NCBI GenBank assembly: GCA_964373775.1
Contig: CAYJWA010000042.1
Span: forward strand, 1-7,063
Direction of reading: 5' to 3'
Length of the DNA: 7,063 bases
DNA from: UBA10002 sp964373775
GTDB taxonomy: Bacteria; Patescibacteriota; Minisyncoccia; Phycocordibacterales; UBA10002
Shown: positions 1-4,776 of the stretch, piece by piece
Layout of the letters: every line of letters starts with the position of its first letter
Numbering within the stretch: position 1 is the first letter of the stretch
Notes under the pieces: model-generated
What the model was told of the DNA's origin: nothing
Database searches by the model: none
Seen by the model: only the letters and a program-made list of their open reading frames with translations
Made by a program: the position numbers and the translations under genes

Positions 1-1
1 T

Positions 2-298
2 TCATACGCCAAGCACTTTACGGACAAATGGATAAAAGTATGATTCCAATGATTCTGGAGTAACGGAAAAACGGCGACGCGTTTCCGACAGGTCTTCAAT
101 CACCTCCCGTAAAATACCAATTTCCTTTCGCTCGGCAGGGCGAAGCGGCATCTTATTGAGAGAGTTGAAAATGTTGCTGGAGCGCGTGAGCGCTCCCGAA
201 ACAAGCTCCCTATCGCCCGTATGCAAGGCATCGGTCAGGCGCTTTACTTCGGCTCCGAGGTTTGCGAGGAGGAATATGGGGGTTCTCTCGGGAATCAT
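2..298 (-). CDS. Hypothetical protein, 98 aa, coupled to DUF5674 gene
   Basis: I do not recognise this family. The reading frame is complete, from ATG at 298 to TGA at 2-4. Its ATG overlaps the TGA of the upstream DUF5674 gene in an ATGA arrangement, so the two are probably co-transcribed and translationally coupled, and this choice of start is well supported. The protein is charged and looks mostly helical, with amphipathic stretches around residues 14-50 and 56-74, and ends in an aromatic patch (SYFYPFVRKVL). It has no signal peptide, membrane segment or recognisable catalytic motif, so it is probably a small cytosolic protein. The overlap suggests a role linked to the DUF5674 protein, but no function can be assigned. 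Confidence 0.7.
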   Translation of the reverse strand: MIPERTPIFLLANLGAEVKRLTDALHTGDRELVSGALTRSSNIFNSLNKMPLRPAERKEIGILREVIEDLSETRRRFSVTPESLESYFYPFVRKVLGV

Positions 299-639
299 AC
301 GATTTTTCGGTTAATAATGTCGGCAATTTTTACACAAAGGGTAGTATCTTCTATTTTCATTTGGCGATTTCCCTGCGCGGGACGGATATTGATGAGAGAG
401 GTAAACGCAATCCAATCCTCCCTCGGCCTTTCCAAGTGAATGTTGAACCCCCAGACATTCTCTTGTCTTGAACCGCTCTCTAAAAGCGCAGTGTTGGCGT
501 CCATGTGGTATTCGCCGCCAAGCGCCAGTATTTCCCGTTCCACATCCACAGCGCCCTTTACCATATTGCCGTATATCTCCTTCGCAATCTCCATCGCCTC
601 GGCTCTCGTAATGGGTTCGGCAATAATCTCTATCCTCAT
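295..639 (-). CDS. DUF5674 family protein
   Basis: This 114-residue protein matches what I know of the DUF5674 family, a short domain of unknown function common in Patescibacteria and some other bacteria. Visible family-like blocks are PITRAEAMEIA near residue 9, GNMVKGAVDVEREI (24-37), GGEYHMDA (41-48), LLESGSRQENVWGFN (52-66) and INIRPAQGNR (83-92). The length is normal for the family and there is no signal peptide or membrane segment. The start is ATG at 639. A -10-like element lies only 7 nt upstream, so the mRNA may be nearly leaderless. The stop overlaps the start of the next gene by 4 nt. The biochemical role is unknown. Family assignment is from memory of the motif pattern; the molecular function is not inferred. 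Confidence 0.85.
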   Translation of the reverse strand: MRIEIIAEPITRAEAMEIAKEIYGNMVKGAVDVEREILALGGEYHMDANTALLESGSRQENVWGFNIHLERPREDWIAFTSLINIRPAQGNRQMKIEDTTLCVKIADIINRKIV

Positions 640-643
640 GCGG

Positions 644-655
644 AATATACTATCA
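644..655 (-). promoter_or_regulatory. Candidate extended -10 promoter for DUF5674 operon
   Basis: On the minus strand TGA precedes TAGTAT (647-652), an extended -10 form, ending 7 nt before the ATG at 639. No convincing -35 is visible. Initiation 6-8 nt downstream would give a leader of almost zero length. This is a prediction from sequence only. Confidence 0.3.
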
Positions 656-712
656 AAATAACGGCCCTGTGGATATAGTCCTGTTGAGGTTAGACCTCCA
701 CACGCTGTAAAC

Positions 713-739
713 CCAGCGCCGACTGACCGTTGGCGCTGG
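713..739 (-). terminator. Terminator-like hairpin after the DoxX gene
   Basis: An 8-bp perfect inverted repeat (CCAGCGCC / GGCGCTGG, 11-nt loop) starts 18 bp past the DoxX stop. On the minus strand it is followed by GTTTACAG, which is only weakly U-rich, so it may be an imperfect intrinsic terminator or a dispersed palindrome. A smaller hairpin, GAGGT-TAG-ACCTC (686-698), lies just beyond it. The remainder of the 118-bp gap between the DoxX and DUF5674 genes shows no gene. Confidence 0.4.
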
Positions 740-757
740 CCAAGCCCGACCCTACCC

Positions 758-1147
758 TTACTGCAGGATGTTATACACCCACGGGACCTCTATGGCATAC
801 AGCATCAGGAGCGCGCCGATAAGCGCTACATTCTTCAGGAAGGCGATTCGTTCCATCATCTTCGCGTTCGGGTCATTTTCCTTCCAGAAGGCATGCATCT
901 TATATGTTACGGGCACGAGAAAAATGATGAGGAGGGCAAGAGATGCTTCAGGCGCTATCCCGAATACGACGCCAAGACCTCCGAGAAGAAGCAACACGCC
1001 GCTTCCAAAAACCGCCGCGCGTGGAGACGGTACGCCTTTTGAAGCCGCGTAACCCGTCAGGGACTCCAGATGCTTAAAGTGCGACCATGCGTTCATGAGG
1101 AAATACCCGCCGAAGATAAGCCGTCCGATTAAAAACAGAATGTTCAT
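758..1147 (-). CDS. DoxX family membrane protein
   Basis: This 129-residue integral membrane protein has about four hydrophobic helices (roughly residues 2-20, 45-64, 67-84 and 102-121). Its N-terminal pattern GRLIFGGYFLMNAWSHF, followed by a KGVPSPR loop, is typical of the DoxX/DoxD-like family (also seen in YphA-type proteins). Members sit in the cytoplasmic membrane and are linked loosely to redox or quinone functions, but this small form has no assigned reaction. The length fits the short DoxX group. ATG at 1147 is preceded by an extended -10 promoter and a leader of about 20 nt without a clear Shine-Dalgarno site. It is separated from the upstream isomerase gene by the TTAGGG-like inverted repeat, so it is probably transcribed alone. 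Confidence 0.85.
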   Translation of the reverse strand: MNILFLIGRLIFGGYFLMNAWSHFKHLESLTGYAASKGVPSPRAAVFGSGVLLLLGGLGVVFGIAPEASLALLIIFLVPVTYKMHAFWKENDPNAKMMERIAFLKNVALIGALLMLYAIEVPWVYNILQ

Positions 1148-1175
1148 AGTGTGAAGTTATTGGATAAACAACTCA

Positions 1176-1184
1176 ATTATACCA
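1176..1184 (-). promoter_or_regulatory. Extended -10 promoter for the DoxX gene
   Basis: On the minus strand TGG-TATAAT is a perfect -10 hexamer with the TGn extension, 28 nt before the ATG. The expected -35 region has no TTGACA-like hexamer, as is usual for extended -10 promoters. Confidence 0.55.
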
Positions 1185-1200
1185 TGGGTTTAGCTGGAAA

Positions 1201-1310
1201 AGAGGTTAGGGTTAGGGTGCCAGAATAGGTTAGGGTTATGGTTAAGAATCCACGCGACTTTTTTCCTAACCTTAACCTCTAGACCAATCCGGCTTCTTAA
1301 CCTTAACCTA
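1201..1310. repeat. Inverted TTAGGG-like heptamer repeats between the isomerase and DoxX genes
   Basis: Two G-rich arms (1201-1216 and 1227-1249, built from GGTTAGG/GGTTATGG units) face two C-rich arms (1265-1280 and 1294-1310, CCTAACC/CCTTAACC units). The first pair matches at 15 of 16 positions as an inverted repeat, and the second pair matches with a 6-nt length difference. On the minus strand the outer 16-bp stem (1265-1280 with 1201-1216) runs into TTTT, so it could act as a long-loop terminator for the isomerase transcript. Simple-repeat intergenic sequence of this type is common in Patescibacteria. No gene is seen in 1148-1311. Confidence 0.6.
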
Positions 1311-1311
1311 G

Positions 1312-2301
1312 TTATACGATTAGTTTCTTAAATTCTTCGACCATCGGCACCTGCTCCGCCTCGGTGCCGTAGATTTTAGAAAGATGCAACGCTGTCCAGT
1401 CGGCAATAAGAAGCGATGTGAACATTTTCTCTAATGCCGTCTTTCCTTCAAGCGCGACCTCTGTAACGGAAAGGCCGCGGTCTTCATAAAGATTTTTGCA
1501 TACGCGCATACGCTTTTGATTTTGCGGATGGTCGGCGCTGTCCGTAAGAAAAATGAAATGGAAAATCTCGCAGAGCTTCGCGGCCTCTTTGGAAACATCC
1601 CCGCCAGAGGCGGGTCCGCCTTCGGCGGAAAACCCGGTCATCTCGTTGTGATTGAGCTCCGGAATGACATTATAGAATGCGGGAATCTTTCCTGTCTCAT
1701 TGAACTTGATTTTCCAGTTGTACGCAATCGCCTGATTTCGTGTGGATGAGTATACAACCGGCACTTTGCCGCGAAGCGTCTGTGCAAGCTTTCCCCCCTT
1801 TCCTTCAAGCGCGCTCGGCTTGAGAGCTGATGCGAGTTTCGCCAGTTCTCTTTGCAACGCCGAATCCCCAATCAGCGCCGCGAGAGCGCGCATCGCGAAC
1901 CCAAGGGCGGAGCGTGGCTGAATCTTTGTATTCGGAAACACAATGTGCGGCAGTTTGTTTTTCTGTGCGAACTCTAAAAGCTTTCCGCCCACTGAAATAG
2001 TCGCAACAACATATCCTTTTTTGAGGGCGGTCTTTGCAAAATCAATCGTCTCCTCGGTGTTACCGGAATACGAACTCGCGATGAAGAACCGTTCCTCCGC
2101 GTCCGAGAGGATAGGCAGTCCGTAGTCGCGATGAATGACAATATCCAGTTCCGGCTTCCAGCCCGCCAGCAATCCTGCTCCTAGATGCGACCCTCCCATC
2201 CCGCCCACAACGAATTTCTTTGCTCTCGGCAACCTGTCGGCATTAACCACCGCAGGTTTCCACGCAAACTGCTTATTGAATTCTCGTATCGCCTGTTCCA
2301 T
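1312..2301 (-). CDS. Bifunctional phosphoglucose/phosphomannose isomerase
   Basis: A cytosolic SIS-domain isomerase interconverting glucose-6-phosphate or mannose-6-phosphate with fructose-6-phosphate. The first SIS domain carries GGMGGSHLGAG (33-43) and the phosphate-binding SSYSGNTEET (76-85). IQPRSALGF (127-135) follows, and the second domain carries the catalytic PELNHNEMTGF (214-224). A C-terminal block with VPMVEEFKKLI matches the bifunctional PGI/PMI family rather than classical Pgi. The 329-residue length is normal. It starts 15 bp after the stop of the PIN toxin gene, so co-transcription with the toxin-antitoxin module is likely. Oddity: residues 225-234 (SAEGGPASGG) are encoded by two tandem GC palindromes directly after the catalytic loop, probably a lineage-specific insertion. 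Family assignment is confident; activity on both substrates is inferred from the family. Confidence 0.93.
   Translation of the reverse strand: MEQAIREFNKQFAWKPAVVNADRLPRAKKFVVGGMGGSHLGAGLLAGWKPELDIVIHRDYGLPILSDAEERFFIASSYSGNTEETIDFAKTALKKGYVVATISVGGKLLEFAQKNKLPHIVFPNTKIQPRSALGFAMRALAALIGDSALQRELAKLASALKPSALEGKGGKLAQTLRGKVPVVYSSTRNQAIAYNWKIKFNETGKIPAFYNVIPELNHNEMTGFSAEGGPASGGDVSKEAAKLCEIFHFIFLTDSADHPQNQKRMRVCKNLYEDRGLSVTEVALEGKTALEKMFTSLLIADWTALHLSKIYGTEAEQVPMVEEFKKLIV
1600..1629. repeat. Two tandem palindromes inside the isomerase gene
   Basis: CCCGCC-AGA-GGCGGG (1600-1614) is followed directly by TCCGCC-TTC-GGCGGA (1615-1629). Both are perfect 6-bp stems with 3-nt loops. Together they encode ten small residues, S225 to G234, in frame. 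They resemble dispersed palindromic repeats that I recall from Parcubacteria-type genomes, here tolerated within an essential enzyme. Confidence 0.7.
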
Positions 2302-2316
2302 GGTACGCGCCGAAGA

Positions 2317-2679
2317 TTAGAACTCGAACAACTCCAGTTCCTTAATCTTTTTGAAATGCAGGTCCTTTTTTACCAAAACTGAATTCGTGGAAAGTGCAGT
2401 TGCGGCAACTACCGCGTCAAGCAGTTTAACGCGGTACATCTTCCGAATCTCTGCGGCAAGTTCCGCGATTTTAAAATCCAGATTGAGAATAATCAGCTGG
2501 CTCACGAAACTCTTGAACGCCGAGATAGCAGATTCGGTAATAATCGGATAGGACAGGAATTCCGCAACGACAACGCTTGGAATGTAGAAGATATCGTTTT
2601 TATGTTCATCAAAGAATGCCGTAATGTCTGTGTCACTCGCGGCTTGATAAATCAAGATATTGGTATCCAGCACGTACAT
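2317..2679 (-). CDS. PIN-domain toxin, VapC-like ribonuclease
   Basis: This 120-residue protein has the full PIN-domain acidic set: D5 in MYVLDTN, E40 in VVVAEFLS, D88 in KLLDAVVAATAL, and D106 in VKKDLHF. These residues bind the metal ion in VapC-type endoribonucleases, which typically cleave tRNA or rRNA when the antitoxin is lost. The length is typical for VapC. The preceding small ORF (2691-2855) ends 11 bp before this ATG, giving the usual antitoxin-then-toxin order. No strong Shine-Dalgarno site is visible. The phosphosugar isomerase gene begins 15 bp downstream. Toxin identity is well supported by motif and context; the RNA target cannot be read from the sequence. Confidence 0.88.
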   Translation of the reverse strand: MYVLDTNILIYQAASDTDITAFFDEHKNDIFYIPSVVVAEFLSYPIITESAISAFKSFVSQLIILNLDFKIAELAAEIRKMYRVKLLDAVVAATALSTNSVLVKKDLHFKKIKELELFEF

Positions 2680-2690
2680 AACTTCGTGGC

Positions 2691-2855
2691 TTACCGTGCT
2701 TCAGTCTTCCGCATCTTCCGTTGCCATCGTATTGGATTAGGCATTTTTTTACCCTTCCAAATGCCACGCAAAGCGAGCCACGCTTTCATATCGCGCCGTA
2801 TCTCTTTCTTTACCCCATGCTCAAGGATTGGTCTCTTTGAAATCGTCGTGCTCAT
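2691..2855 (-). CDS. Small basic protein, likely VapB-like antitoxin
   Basis: A 54-residue, strongly basic protein just upstream of the PIN toxin. The first half (VKKEIRRDMKAWLALRG) is probably helical. The second half, with GIWKGKKMPNPIRWQRKMRK, resembles the toxin-wrapping tail of small antitoxins that carry a GxWKdrk...vrklRk pattern. I chose ATG at 2855 because an extended -10 promoter lies directly before it; an upstream in-frame ATG at 2894 would add 13 hydrophobic residues and sit upstream of that promoter. No known DNA-binding fold is obvious in so short a sequence. The antitoxin call rests mainly on position and size, and the VapB label is tentative. Confidence 0.65.
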   Translation of the reverse strand: MSTTISKRPILEHGVKKEIRRDMKAWLALRGIWKGKKMPNPIRWQRKMRKTEAR

Positions 2856-2861
2856 ATGCGC

Positions 2862-2870
2862 AGTATACCA
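2862..2870 (-). promoter_or_regulatory. Extended -10 promoter of the toxin-antitoxin operon
   Basis: TGG-TATACT on the minus strand is a good extended -10, 6 nt before the chosen antitoxin ATG, predicting a leaderless or nearly leaderless mRNA. A palindromic ACCCTTAGGGA lies just upstream (about 2878-2888) and could be the operator, since such modules usually autoregulate. The operator idea is inference. Confidence 0.45.
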
Positions 2871-2901
2871 CACAAAAACCCTTAGGGAAATCAAAACCCG
2901 C

Positions 2902-3921
2902 TTATTTCATGGCCTCGACCTTACGCTCGATATACTCTGAAAGTGTAAACGCATTTCCGTGTTTGCACAAACCGGTATACGAGCGTAGATTACATTCACT
3001 CACTCGTTGGAGCATTCGCCGCTTGGTTGCGGTGCGAAGCACACGGTAGTCGGGAAAATGTATCCAACCTAAGAAATCAACGCCGGAAGCAAGGGTTTTG
3101 ATAAAAACCTTATCGGGATGAAGCGGGAGTTTCAACCGTTCACTCAAAAAGTGTTGCGCTCCCGAGAGTAACTTCTCCAGCTCTCTTTTGTCAGGCGAGA
3201 GTAGGACAAAATCGTCCGCATATCGGATATAATATCTTGCCTTGAGCTTATGCTTCACAAATTGGTCAAACTCGTTCATATAGATGTTCAACAAAAGCTG
3301 TGAGGTGAGATTGCCGAGTGGCAGACCCTTCTTCCTCTCCCCCTCTTTAGAGGGGGAGAATGAAAGAGGGGGTGAGCTAAAACTCCCGACAACGTTCTCA
3401 AGTAAGTTAAGAATATCCACATCAGTAATGTATGCCGACAGAATGGAAAAAAGAATCTCATGGTCAATGTTCGCGAAGAACTTGCGGATATCGCATTTCA
3501 GGACGAAGCAGGTTTTGGTGTGTGAGAAACTCGCACGAATTCCGAAATCACGGAAACGGTTCATCGCACGATGGGTCCCCTTCTGAGCTCGACAAGAGAA
3601 CGAATCCGCGATAAATGTGCGGTCAAAAAACAGGTAGAGTTTGCGGTACAGCGCATGGTGTAAAAGCCTATCCCGTACGCTCGCCTTGTGGATATCGCGC
3701 GGTTTCGGGTCGGCAATCCTGAAATGCTTGTACGGCCCGTGCCGATAGGTTTTGTTGCGTAAATCAGCATGGAGCGCTAGGATGTGCGTCATTAACCGAA
3801 GTTGAAATTGTTGTACGCCTTCCTTCTTCGCTTTCCCTCGTTTAAACTCTTTCCACGCTTCGAGCAAATTTTCAACCGATATAACCTCTGCATAGCTATG
3901 ACTGAACTGAATCTTTCCCAT
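2902..3921 (-). CDS. DGR reverse transcriptase
   Basis: RNA-directed DNA polymerase that would copy the nearby template repeat into adenine-mutagenised cDNA. Residues are numbered from ATG at 3921 (339 aa). Seen are an N-terminal RT-0/1 region with YKHF and RDIHKASVRDRLLHHAL (about 64-91), the first catalytic Asp in LKCDIRKFFANID (D144), the GNLTSQ motif (203-208) that fits the GxxxSQ pattern of DGR enzymes, and the catalytic YADD box (234-237). A thumb segment with DFLGW and the DGR-like SYTGLCKHGNAF lies near the C-terminus. There is no maturase or endonuclease domain, which argues against a group II intron. An in-frame insert at about 182-197 is encoded by a palindromic repeat. A TTG at 3927 is an alternative start. 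The 5' end overlaps divergent avd by 24 bp. Confidence 0.95.
   Translation of the reverse strand: MGKIQFSHSYAEVISVENLLEAWKEFKRGKAKKEGVQQFQLRLMTHILALHADLRNKTYRHGPYKHFRIADPKPRDIHKASVRDRLLHHALYRKLYLFFDRTFIADSFSCRAQKGTHRAMNRFRDFGIRASFSHTKTCFVLKCDIRKFFANIDHEILFSILSAYITDVDILNLLENVVGSFSSPPLSFSPSKEGERKKGLPLGNLTSQLLLNIYMNEFDQFVKHKLKARYYIRYADDFVLLSPDKRELEKLLSGAQHFLSERLKLPLHPDKVFIKTLASGVDFLGWIHFPDYRVLRTATKRRMLQRVSECNLRSYTGLCKHGNAFTLSEYIERKVEAMK
3336..3359. repeat. Palindromic repeat inserted in the RT gene
   Basis: A perfect 10-bp inverted repeat (TCTCCCCCTC / GAGGGGGAGA, loop TTTA) encodes the core of the SSPPLSFSPSKEGERK segment, which separates the region after the first catalytic Asp from the GLPLGNLTSQ motif. 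In RT relatives these are joined by a much shorter loop. The same CTCCCCC/GGGGGAG arms recur in the TR terminator at 4287-4305, suggesting one dispersed repeat family. Confidence 0.65.
3880..3885 (+). promoter_or_regulatory. Candidate -10 for avd
   Basis: TATAAC matches the -10 consensus at 5 of 6 positions and lies 12 nt before the avd ATG, inside the RT coding sequence on the opposite strand. No good -35 is visible. Because the two genes overlap at their 5' ends, any avd promoter must lie within the RT gene. Confidence 0.3.
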
Positions 3922-4311
3922 TCTCAAAAGTCTACCCCCCCCCTACGAATTTTGCCAGTGCTTGAGAGGTTAAAGACTGCCTACAAACTCTGGCACGATT
4001 ATCTGCCACACTTTCCGAAAACGTCGCGCTATACACTCGGCGGTAAGATTGACTCGCTATTCGTAGAAATCATTGAGACAACTAGCATTGCGGTCTTTCT
4101 CTCAAAAGCAGAGAAATTGCCTTTTGTGCGAAAGGCCATCAGCAAGTTAGATACGCTCAATGTATTTTTACAGATTGCGTGGGAGATAAAAGCAATGGAC
4201 AGCAAAAAATATATCGCTCTTTCCGAACCCCTCGCTGAAGCAGGCAGAATGCTGGGCGGCTGGCATAATCAACTGGTTAAGCAAAACTCCCCCAGTGTGG
4301 GGGAGAAATGA
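3898..4311 (+). CDS. avd: DGR accessory variability determinant, four-helix-bundle protein
   Basis: A 137-residue basic four-helix-bundle protein of the Avd family. In characterised DGRs Avd forms a pentamer that binds the RT and TR RNA and is needed for retrohoming. Diagnostic features are the first helix LPVLERLKTAYKLWHDYLPHFP (split at residues 19-40), RYTLGGKID (44-52), the IIETTSIA helix (58-65), the LDTLNVFLQIAWEIKAM helix (84-100) and the closing GRMLGGW (116-122). ATG at 3898 gives a length near the family norm; an extension to 3802 would run inside the RT gene. A C9 tract at 3935-3943 encodes T13-P14-P15, and a TTG at 3952 just past it is an alternative start. The last residues are encoded by a terminator hairpin of the opposite strand. 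It is on the strand opposite to RT and target, which is unusual for a DGR. Confidence 0.9.
   Translation: MTELNLSHSQKSTPPLRILPVLERLKTAYKLWHDYLPHFPKTSRYTLGGKIDSLFVEIIETTSIAVFLSKAEKLPFVRKAISKLDTLNVFLQIAWEIKAMDSKKYIALSEPLAEAGRMLGGWHNQLVKQNSPSVGEK
3935..3943. repeat. C9/G9 homopolymer tract
   Basis: Nine consecutive C on the plus strand lie within codons 13-15 of avd and 14-22 nt upstream of the RT ATG. On the minus strand the G9 run sits between a weak -35-like CTGGCA and a -10-like TAGACT (18-bp spacer including the run). Tracts of this length are prone to slipped-strand changes. Confidence 0.8.
4283..4305 (-). terminator. Intrinsic terminator of the TR transcript
   Basis: A perfect 7-bp stem (CTCCCCC / GGGGGAG, loop ACACT on the minus strand) is followed by TTTT and lies 12 bp past the 3' end of the TR. 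It would end the TR RNA. It overlaps the last codons of avd on the other strand, and its arms match the palindrome in the RT gene. Confidence 0.6.
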
Positions 4312-4317
4312 GAAGAA

Positions 4318-4450
4318 TTGCGGAGCCGCAGAAGCAGCTCGCTGTGGAGATTCCACTCGTTCTCGGGATTGACATAGTCCGTGTTGAGCCACAACGTGCC
4401 ATCGTCGTTCCGCTTCACATTCCACATGTTGGCGTTGCCCTCGACAACCA
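4318..4450 (-). other. DGR template repeat (TR)
   Basis: This 133-bp non-coding repeat aligns without gaps to the VR at 4799-4931 (constant offset 481). It differs at 17 positions, all of which are A on the minus strand in this copy, which identifies it as the template. Read in the VR frame it encodes Asn-rich codons (AAC/AAT) at the variable positions, plus K, M, D, H and S codons. It lies 6 bp past the avd stop on the opposite strand. The 3' end (4318-4342) is identical to the VR end and would act as IMH*. Transcription from the minus strand gives the RNA copied by the RT. Confidence 0.95.
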
Positions 4451-4513
4451 TCGTGCAAAGCGCCGCCCGTGCCACCACCCCATGAATACTCAAAGGGTTG
4501 GAAAGAATTTGAC

Positions 4514-4541
4514 ATCATAATGTCCTAGCGCTCCACACCAA
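4514..4541 (-). promoter_or_regulatory. Candidate promoter for the TR RNA
   Basis: On the minus strand TATGAT (4514-4519, 5 of 6 to consensus) lies 16 bp downstream of TTGGTG (4536-4541, 3 of 6). Initiation near 4507 would give a leader of about 57 nt before the TR. A GACAT-CATA-ATGTC dyad (4511-4524) covers the -10. The -35 match is weak. A target-gene terminator upstream means that the TR needs its own promoter or read-through. Confidence 0.35.
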
Positions 4542-4682
4542 GTATCTTCATTTTTTAAGTTCATGCTTCACTCTGCCCCAAGCAATAGCCAAAGGCATTC
4601 TCGAAACATGGATACTGGATTCGGCAGCGAGAAATCATAACCTCTCGCATATCCGCCTACTACCGGCCATAGTGTACCAAAG

Positions 4683-4716
4683 AAAAAACCCGCCGACACC
4701 TTGTGGTGAAGACGGG
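4683..4716 (-). terminator. Intrinsic terminator of the target gene
   Basis: On the minus strand an outer stem CCCG/CGGG encloses an inner stem CACC-ACAA-GGTG with a partly paired internal loop, followed by TTTTTT. It lies about 60 bp past the target stop. It separates target transcription from the TR unit, although read-through could still supply TR RNA. Confidence 0.65.
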
Positions 4717-4747
4717 CTGACTTGCTTGCTTTTTTGCGAAGGACTAA

Positions 4748-4770
4748 GGGACAAAGAGACAGACAGTCCC
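4748..4770 (-). other. Hairpin downstream of VR
   Basis: GGGAC and GTCCC arms (5 bp, 13-nt loop) lie 28 bp beyond the 3' end of VR, just after the target stop. In studied DGRs a hairpin or cruciform shortly after the IMH helps retrohoming target recognition. This one is shorter in the stem and longer in the loop than the model element, so the role is tentative. Confidence 0.3.
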
Positions 4771-4776
4771 AAGCGA

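Larger units (their letters stand above)
4542..4776. other. Non-coding spacer between TR unit and target gene
   Basis: Together with the TR and its promoter this forms a gene-free stretch of about 465 bp (4312-4776). It contains the target-gene terminator (4683-4716) and a GGGAC/GTCCC hairpin (4748-4770). Frames that appear open here, including one running through the TR, have no ribosome binding site or recognisable product. I see no further gene or RNA. Confidence 0.6.

Noticed and set aside
1201..1310. TTAGGG repeats as a real telomere or chromosome end
   Set aside because: The units are few, degenerate and inverted, and sit between two ordinary genes in the middle of the window.
3802..3897. 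N-terminal extension of avd by 32 residues
   Set aside because: The extension lies wholly within the RT coding sequence and its residues do not resemble the start of Avd proteins. ATG at 3898 gives the expected length.
2902..3921. RT as a group II intron or retron enzyme
   Set aside because: There is no maturase or endonuclease domain, no intron RNA ends or msr/msd structure is apparent, and the adjacent TR/VR pair and avd define a DGR.
3336..4305. CTCCCCC/GGGGGAG copies as a CRISPR array or insertion-sequence ends
   Set aside because: There are only two copies, far apart, without regular spacers or a transposase. They fit dispersed palindromes better.
4269..4493. Open frame running through the TR on the minus strand, which would encode a protein similar to the VR C-terminus
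   Set aside because: It has no ribosome binding site and its similarity is explained by the TR being the copy template. The open frame follows from TR having to read through in the VR frame.
4168..4518. 116-residue minus-strand frame spanning the TR and opposite avd
   Set aside because: It is in a different frame from the VR-like translation, is Cys/Gly/Arg rich, and overlaps avd and the TR terminator. There is no sign of coding selection.
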